In this document: positions 58,095-64,000 of the stretch, piece after piece | Layout: the number at the start of each line of letters is the position of its first letter | Numbering within the stretch: the stretch's first letter is position 1 | Assembly: GCA_026413185.1 (NCBI GenBank) | Contig: CM048655.1 | Coordinates: forward strand, 50,801,018 to 50,865,017 | Direction of reading: 5' to 3' | Length of the DNA stretch: 64,000 nt | Source of the DNA: Pueraria montana var. lobata | Taxonomy: Eukaryota > Streptophyta > Magnoliopsida > Fabales > Fabaceae | Program-made: the position numbers and the translations under genes | The notes under the pieces: generated by a model | What the model saw: the letters and a program-made list of their open reading frames with translations, nothing else | What the model was told of the DNA's origin: nothing | The model's database searches: none

Positions 58095-61000
58095 ATGGGA
58101 ACCTATGTGGAAAATTTTGCAAGTGAGGAGGAACATGTCTTTCGTAGCCAATACTCACCTGTCCCTGTCCCTGACAATGTGACATTGCCGGAATTCGTGC
58201 TCCAAAATGCTGAATTGTATGCTGACAAGGTTGCATTTGTGGATGCTGTGACTGGAAAAGGGGTCACTTATAGTGAGGTGGTGAGGGGTGTACACAGGTT
58301 TTCAAAGGCCTTAAGATCTCTTGGTCTGACGAAAGGGCATGTTGTGATTGTAGTGCTTCCAAATGTGGTAGAGTATGCCATTGTTGCTTTGGGGATAATG
58401 GCCGCTGGTGGGGTGTTCTCAGGGGCAAATCCAACATCACATGTATCAGAAATTAAGAAACAGGCAGAGTCTGCTGATGCCAAATTAATTGTCACAAATG
58501 TCACAAACTATGAAAAGGTAATTGCTTCAAATAAATCATGCACTTTATTTTTTCATTATAACTTAATTAAGCATGTTAAAATTTGTTGATTTTTTAATAA
58601 CTACCTTAAAAGTCATATCTAACACGATTTTTGATTGATTGATAACTAATAAGGCATAGAAATTAACCTCTAAACCATGAGTAAATAGGACATGCACTAA
58701 TAGTATAAAAGGTTTTTACACTGTCTTTCAGTTACCAAAACTGTCATGTATGATAAATCTATTGAATAACTACCTTAAAATTGGTTGATAGTGTAAAATA
58801 TTACACTAATAATACATAGAAATGAAACTCTTAAACTATAGCATTTGAGATTTCTTGAGTTGATATAAACACAGGTGAAGGGTCTGGAGCTACCTATTAT
58901 TGTGCTGGGAGATGAAGTTGTTGAAGGTGCCATGAATTGGATCAAGTTGCTCGAAGCAGCAGATCGGGCAGGTGATGATTTGACAAGGGAGCCTATTCAG
59001 CAGAATGATCTCTGTGCCATGCCATTCTCATCAGGCACCACAGGAATGTCAAAGGGTGTGATGCTCACTCATAGAAATCTAGTGGCTAATCTTTGCTCTT
59101 CACTCTTTGGTGTGACCCGAGAAATGGAGGGTCTGGTCACCACACTAGGCTTGATTCCCTTCTTTCACATTTATGGCATCACTGGAATATGCTGTGCCAC
59201 TCTTAAGAGCAAAGGCAAAGTTGTGGTTATGGGAAGGTTTGAGTTGAAAACGTTTCTCAATGCCTTGATCACACATGAGGTCACATTTGCACCCATTGTG
59301 CCCCCTATCATTCTAAGTTTGGTGAAAAATCCAATAGTGGATGAATTTGACCTCAGCAAGCTAAAACTCCAGGCCATTATGACTGCAGCAGCTCCACTTG
59401 CACCAGAACTCCTTAATGCTTTTGAACATAAGTTCCCTGGTGTTGCTGTCCAAGAGGTTGGTACATCATTCATCTACAGTGTTGCTAATTCACCAAGCTT
59501 TTTTCCTCCACTTCTCAAAATTTCGTGATTTATTTCTTTGTGTCTTGTTTTAATTTTTCAAACAATTCCCTCATGAAATATTCTTTTTACTAAATGGTTT
59601 CTCTGTTATGAGAAATTATTTTATGGTTTAAGACCATCACATGTCTATAGTTCTACTTAATCTCTAGGTGACACCTAGTCTAGTTTCATCAACTCTTTCT
59701 CGTACATTGAAAAATTCGGCTGTGTCAGGGAGAGATTAGCCGAGACTATAAACACGTGATGATATCATATCATACAATAATTTCTTGTACATGTTACTCT
59801 TTTGTCATTAATTGCGGTTATTGTTTCCCATCTCCTTTAAATATCATGAGTTTCTCATTTAGTTCTTCTATCATGAGTTTTTCATTTGGTCTCTTGCTCT
59901 CTTTAAAATGGGATTCTAAATGAAAAACTTGTGATGTTTATATGAACCAAATGAAAAGAAAATGAGAAAACAAATGGAAAACTGCAAGAATCATTTGGTA
60001 ATAACAAATGTTTTATGAATGACCCATTTAGAATCAAATTAAAGGAGAATAAAAGAAAAAATCGTGATATTTTTTAAGGACAAAAAACTCAAGAAAGTCT
60101 TTTTTTTTTTTAATTATGTAATGTTGTAATTTGTGTGACAAATAATGGGCATATTTAGTAAGGTGTATCTTCCTCAAGTGCTAGTTTTCTTTGGTAGGCA
60201 TATGGACTAACTGAGCATAGCTGCATCACACTCACTTATGCACAAAAAGGATTGGGAAGTACTCATAAAAATTCAGTGGGGTTCATCCTCCCAAATTTGG
60301 AAGTCAAGTTTGTTGATCCTGACACTGGTCGATCCCTCCCAAGGAACACACCTGGGGAACTCTGTGTAAGAAGCCAATGTGTAATGCAAGGTAATGGAGA
60401 TACAATCTACCCCAAAAACCACCTATATGGTTATGATATATTCGGTTGTAAATGAATATAAATTGTGTCTTTTTCAGGTTACTATAAACAAGAGGATGAG
60501 ACTGCCCAGACCATTGATAAGAATGGATGGCTTCACACAGGTGACATAGGATTCATAGATGATGAAGAAAATGTATTTATCATTGATCGTATCAAGGAGT
60601 TGATTAAATACAAAGGCTTCCAAGTAAGTTTTTGATGCTTCACATGTTTAGAACAAGAAAAACAAATGAGTTTAATGTTTATGTATGGTGGACGTAAAAG
60701 CAGTCAACCAATCAGAAATCATATTAAATATGACTTTTAATAATAGTTATTATAAAAATCTATAAATTTACCATATTTAATAATTTAATAGTATTAGATA
60801 GCAATATAAAAGTCATTTACACTGTCAATACATTTAAATTAAATTCAAAACAAATTACTAGAAACTTGAAAGGCTTATATGTGTGTGTGTGTGTGTGTAA
60901 GGGGTCTATTTTGAAAATAAAAAGGAGTAAAGTTATGAATAAATTTGGACATTATATAAACATTCATGCATTACTAATTTCCTAAATAAAGGTTGTCACT

Positions 61001-61692
61001 GTATGTTTATATTGATGAATTTGATCCTCTTTAAAGTTAGGAGGGATTAAATATACATATTATTTAAAGTTTGAGGACTAAATTCATCAACATGAAAGTA
61101 CATGGACCTTAATCACATTTGACCAAAAATATAGGATTAAAAGCAAATTTTTTTCCTTACAATTATTTTGTCATGAAAGTATGAATATCTTATAATGGAG
61201 CTTAAGGGATCATATGCCCAAGTAGAAGCCAAAATTAGTTATGTCACTTTGGACACATGCAGGTTGCTCCTGCAGAGTTAGAGGCCATTTTGCTGAGTCA
61301 TTCATCAGTTGAAGATGCAGCTGTAGTGCCGTAAGTAACTGATCATAGCCTTTGTTAATATTGTTAATCTCACACTTCTATTAATTTTAGTTTTCACAAG
61401 TCCTTGCAATCTTATGTTATTTTTTTTATAATGGTTGTTTAGATTACCAGATGAAGAGGCAGGGGAAATCCCAGCTGCAAGTGTTGTTTTGAGTCCAGGT
61501 GCAAAAGAGAGCGAGGAGGACATCATGAACTATGTTGCCTCCAATGCTGCACATTACAAGAAAGTGCGAGTGGTGCACTTTGTGGAAGCCATACCAAAGT
61601 CACCCTCTGGGAAAATAATGAGGAGGCTTATCAAAGAGAAGATGGTGGAAAAGATGAAGACAAACTCCTTAACAAAATCTAAGAATATCTAA
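58095..61692 (+). CDS. ACOS5: ACOS5-type acyl-CoA synthetase (4-coumarate:CoA ligase-like 1), 553 aa, six exons
   Basis: It activates medium- and long-chain (hydroxy) fatty acids with ATP and CoA. In Arabidopsis, ACOS5 acts in the tapetum to feed sporopollenin synthesis for the pollen wall. Exons: 58095-58517, 58875-59456, 60198-60390, 60478-60623, 61263-61330, 61443-61692. All introns are GT/AG and the 1662-nt reading is continuous. Motifs: the AMP-binding P-loop SSGTTGMSKGVMLTHRN (about 177-193), ACOS5-like LIPFFHIYGITGICCAT, VQE-AYGLTEHSCITLTYA at the exon 2/3 junction, GELCVRSQCVMQGYY, the adenylate-binding GWLHTGDIGFIDD, the hinge and C-terminal DRIKELIKYKGFQVAPAE, and the catalytic Lys in PKSPSGKIMRRL. 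It ends SKNI with no peroxisomal signal, as ACOS5 does. AATAAA is at 61829-61834. Length fits the family (about 540-560). Orthology to ACOS5 is strong from the family signature but not tree-tested. Confidence 0.93.
60881..60898. repeat. (GT)n microsatellite in ACOS5 intron 4
   Basis: Nine GT units. Probably a polymorphic marker; no role is evident. Confidence 0.85.
60999..61155. mobile_element. Decayed MITE in ACOS5 intron 4, related to the one at 41202
   Basis: The phrase TTTAAAGTTTGAGGACTAAA is shared with the 41202-41459 MITE. It is followed by a similar AAAGTA-A-GGACC order and a rough inverted counterpart at the other side. Ends and target duplication are no longer clear. Confidence 0.55.
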
Positions 61693-62500
61693 ATCACTAG
61701 CAAATTATGTACTTTGCTTTGATCATTCATGCCTCCATCTAGTTTATCAAGGTTGCACTGTTGTTAAGTGATGACTAATTTGACATGGGATTTATTATTT
61801 CACTACTTGTTGAAAGAGATATTTGGCAAATAAAATTTGACACTTAAGTATACTTTAATTTTTCTCCCTATTGTTATGCTTTTATTTGTGATTCTTCTTC
61901 CCTAGAATACTAAAGCTGCAATTTCCATTTACTCGCCTATTATTACGTGCATAATAAGTAGTAGAAATGTTACAATGTGTATACCACTAGATTAGCCTAA
62001 CTCGCCTATTTTCCCTTTCTTTTCAACTCAATCATATCTAATGCGACTATGCTATTGCCATATTCCATCATTCACTCATCCTCAAAATATTAAGTTTATC
62101 AAAACCAATAAAATAAATAAATGATTCATCAAGAAAAGGGAGAAAATATTTTTTTTTATTATTTCTAACAAATCAATGATATAAGTGTAAATTACATATT
62201 TCTCTCCCTTTGCTTTGAACAAGCTTAATTACATTTTCTTTCTTTATATCTTAAACTCAGTTTCTCATCATCTCATGAAAATAAATTTTGTTATAGTTTA
62301 TTTTAACGTAATTCACTTCCCAACGCAGCCCAAAACGTGCACTGACAAGGTAAGTAAATAACGCAACCCAAATATCCAATGCTAATGCCATCACAGTTTA
62401 CAAAATCTGCACACAACGCAACCCAATGGCCAATGCCAAACCATACTGCCAATACAGCTTCCAATCCCTTTTAGTCTTTTACTTAGTCTACCTCTCACTC
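61693..62500. other. ACOS5 3' UTR and spacer before the MATH gene
   Basis: The 3' UTR runs to just beyond 61829-61834 (AATAAA). Further on, 62325-62460 repeats ACGCAACCCAA-like phrases (ACGCAGCCCAAAACG, ACGCAACCCAAATATCC, ACGCAACCCAATGGCC) at about 40-70 bp spacing, upstream of the MATH gene. No gene. Confidence 0.4.
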
Positions 62501-62948
62501 TAAAAGTTGTCTCAGTCTCTCTATTTTTCACATTCATCGGAAGTTAAGCTGCTAGCTCTTACTGTTTGTTGCTGTGTTACGTTGTGACAATCAGTGTGTG
62601 TGGTATATGTTAAGTTTTATTCATAGTTGTTCAACTTCTTAAATCTATCAATTTGTACATTTGTGGCTGAATTGTGTGTTATTGCCATTTGAATATCTGT
62701 TTTGGATAACTGGAGTTCATTTATGTATTTTGATATTGACAACACTTTTTTTTTATTATTATTTATGATTTTATTTACTCTAATGTTCCCTGTGTCTTTA
62801 TTTAGTATTCACACAAGTGTTTTGTGAATTCAACCAGCCAAATCTTTATTTCTAGTGGGTAGTCATTAGTTTTTTGATCTTTCTAATTGAAAATTAATAG
62901 TATTGTTTTTGTTTTTCAGTTGGTCAGGTTGGCTGGCAAGTTATTGAA

Positions 62949-64000
62949 ATGAAGAATAAGAATGAAAAACTTAAATCTGAGAAGTTTACATGGAAGATTG
63001 AGAACTTCTCTAAATTGGACTGCAAGAAACTGTACTCCGAGAAGTTTTTGCTTGATCACCATACATGGTGCTTTATTGTATTCTTGTGTATTATATATGC
63101 ATTTAAAATGCTCTTTGACATTATATTCATTTATTTTTTAATAAGTTTTGTTACTTCCTTTATAGGCGGATTCTTGTATATCCAAAGGGGGCTGATGCGG
63201 GCTACTTGTCAATTTATTTAGATGCTGGTGTTGTTAATTTGCCTTTTGGCTGGAGCAAATTTGCAAATTTCAAGTTCGCTTTAATTAATCAGGTCAATGG
63301 CAAAATGACTAAAACAAAAGGTATCTTTCACACTTCTCTCTTTTCAAATTGAGCGTTTGGCTATATTATTTTGTTAAGGAATGGAACTTGTGTTTCTTGG
63401 AAATTTCATATAGAGACTATGCTTTGGTTTGGTATTACTGTTATGGTAAAAGAATCAGATTAGTTGACAATACTGTTTTTTATCCTTTAGCTATTCCTTA
63501 ATTTTTCAGATTCCATCTTTCTTGCTAGCACCTTCAATTTGCTAACCTTTTAATATTTGTGATCAATTATGTATCAATTATAAATGCATGTTTGGTTCCA
63601 CTCTCCAATCACGCTGTGGTTTTATTTTATCAAGGCAATAACAGATTTATAACCTACACGGATGCATAGGCTTAAGATAGTTTTTTGGACATGGATCTTC
63701 CCCATGTAGTGATTGAGTACTCGTAATTATATATCCATTTGATAATCACATCATTTGATGTTTAGTCCAACTCAACTGACTCTTGATATATGAATTTGTC
63801 AGAAACTACAAAAAAGTTCAATGCAACAGAAATTGCTTGGGGTTTTCCAAAATTCATACCCTTAGATGAACTTTGTGACTCTAGCAGCGGGTTTATTGTG
63901 AATGATACTTGTATAATTGAAGTTCAGATTTTGGTCAGCAAGTCAGAGCAGGAGAATCAAGTTGATGATCAACCCGTTAGCAAGATTGATAACACTGATA
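62949..64000 (+). CDS. MATH (TRAF-like) domain protein, N-terminal exons (3' part outside window)
   Basis: Exons are 62949-63067, 63166-63320 and 63803 to beyond the window edge, with GT/AG junctions and one continuous frame. The product begins with a MATH domain: EKFTWKIENFSKLDCKKLYS, then RILVYPKGADAGYLSIYLD, then FGWSKFANFKFALINQVNGK, then AWGFPKFIPLDELCDSSSGF and NDTCIIEVQILVSKS. This is the domain order of plant MATH and MATH/coiled-coil proteins and the N-terminus of UBP12/13-like proteases. MATH domains bind peptides of partner proteins; plant members act in ubiquitin and stress or symbiosis-related pathways. A cag acceptor just upstream (near 62920) suggests a 5' UTR intron with a leader exon near 62520-62600. 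What follows the MATH domain is cut off, so the subfamily is open. Confidence 0.85.

Noticed and set aside
57878..58126. An 82-codon frame overlapping the ACOS5 start
   Set aside because: It is in a different phase from the conserved exon and reads through the A-rich leader. No recognisable protein.

Overview
The window is nuclear DNA of a flowering plant. The evidence is intron-bearing genes with GT/AG borders, plant-only families (classical arabinogalactan protein, an ACOS5-like sporopollenin enzyme, a plant MATH protein), AT-rich spacers and dense nested transposons. The repeat style (TGTAACACCC-type LTRs, GGGTAAAATATG-type MITEs, tRNA-derived SINEs) looks like a legume, probably Glycine or a close relative. 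The genus is an inference.

Layout: (1) 34-1796, last exons of a DEK-domain chromatin protein on +, with an RTE-type LINE relic in an intron. (2) 1.8-9.6 kb, AT-rich spacer with a well-delimited SINE at 7008-7188. (3) 10586-11152, an intronless NF-YB3-type CCAAT-binding subunit behind a leader made of imperfect 137-161 bp tandem repeats. (4) 12.3-19.5 kb and 40.15-47.06 kb, two direct copies of a segment that each carry an intact single-exon gene (-) for a CPSF6/CFIm68-like mRNA 3'-end processing factor (700 and 708 aa). (5) Between them, a nest of transposons: a 2.46-kb solo LTR; a LINE ORF2 relic split by a second, about 4.2-kb LTR with a perfect 5-bp target duplication; and inside that LTR a 9.8-kb Ty3/gypsy element of Tat type. 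The gypsy element has gag-PR-RT-RH-aRH-IN on -, a 61-bp tandem array, and a spliced antisense gene on + with its own TATA box. Removing the transposons leaves the two gene copies only about 2.4 kb apart, so this was a local tandem duplication that was later inflated. (6) 47-54 kb, gene-free, with a decayed LTR and a cluster of short DNA transposons with clear target duplications. (7) 54339-54995, a classical AGP. (8) 56627-56819, a second SINE (-). (9) 58095-61692, a complete six-exon ACOS5/4CL-like acyl-CoA synthetase. (10) 62949-64000, the first exons of a MATH-domain protein cut by the window edge.

The host genes are functionally unrelated neighbours (chromatin, transcription, mRNA processing, cell wall, pollen wall), as is normal in plants. 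I found no new defence or metabolic system. The most informative content is the datable transposon stratigraphy, with one gene copy serving as an empty-site reference for the other, the antisense gene inside the gypsy element, and the repetitive NF-YB leader.
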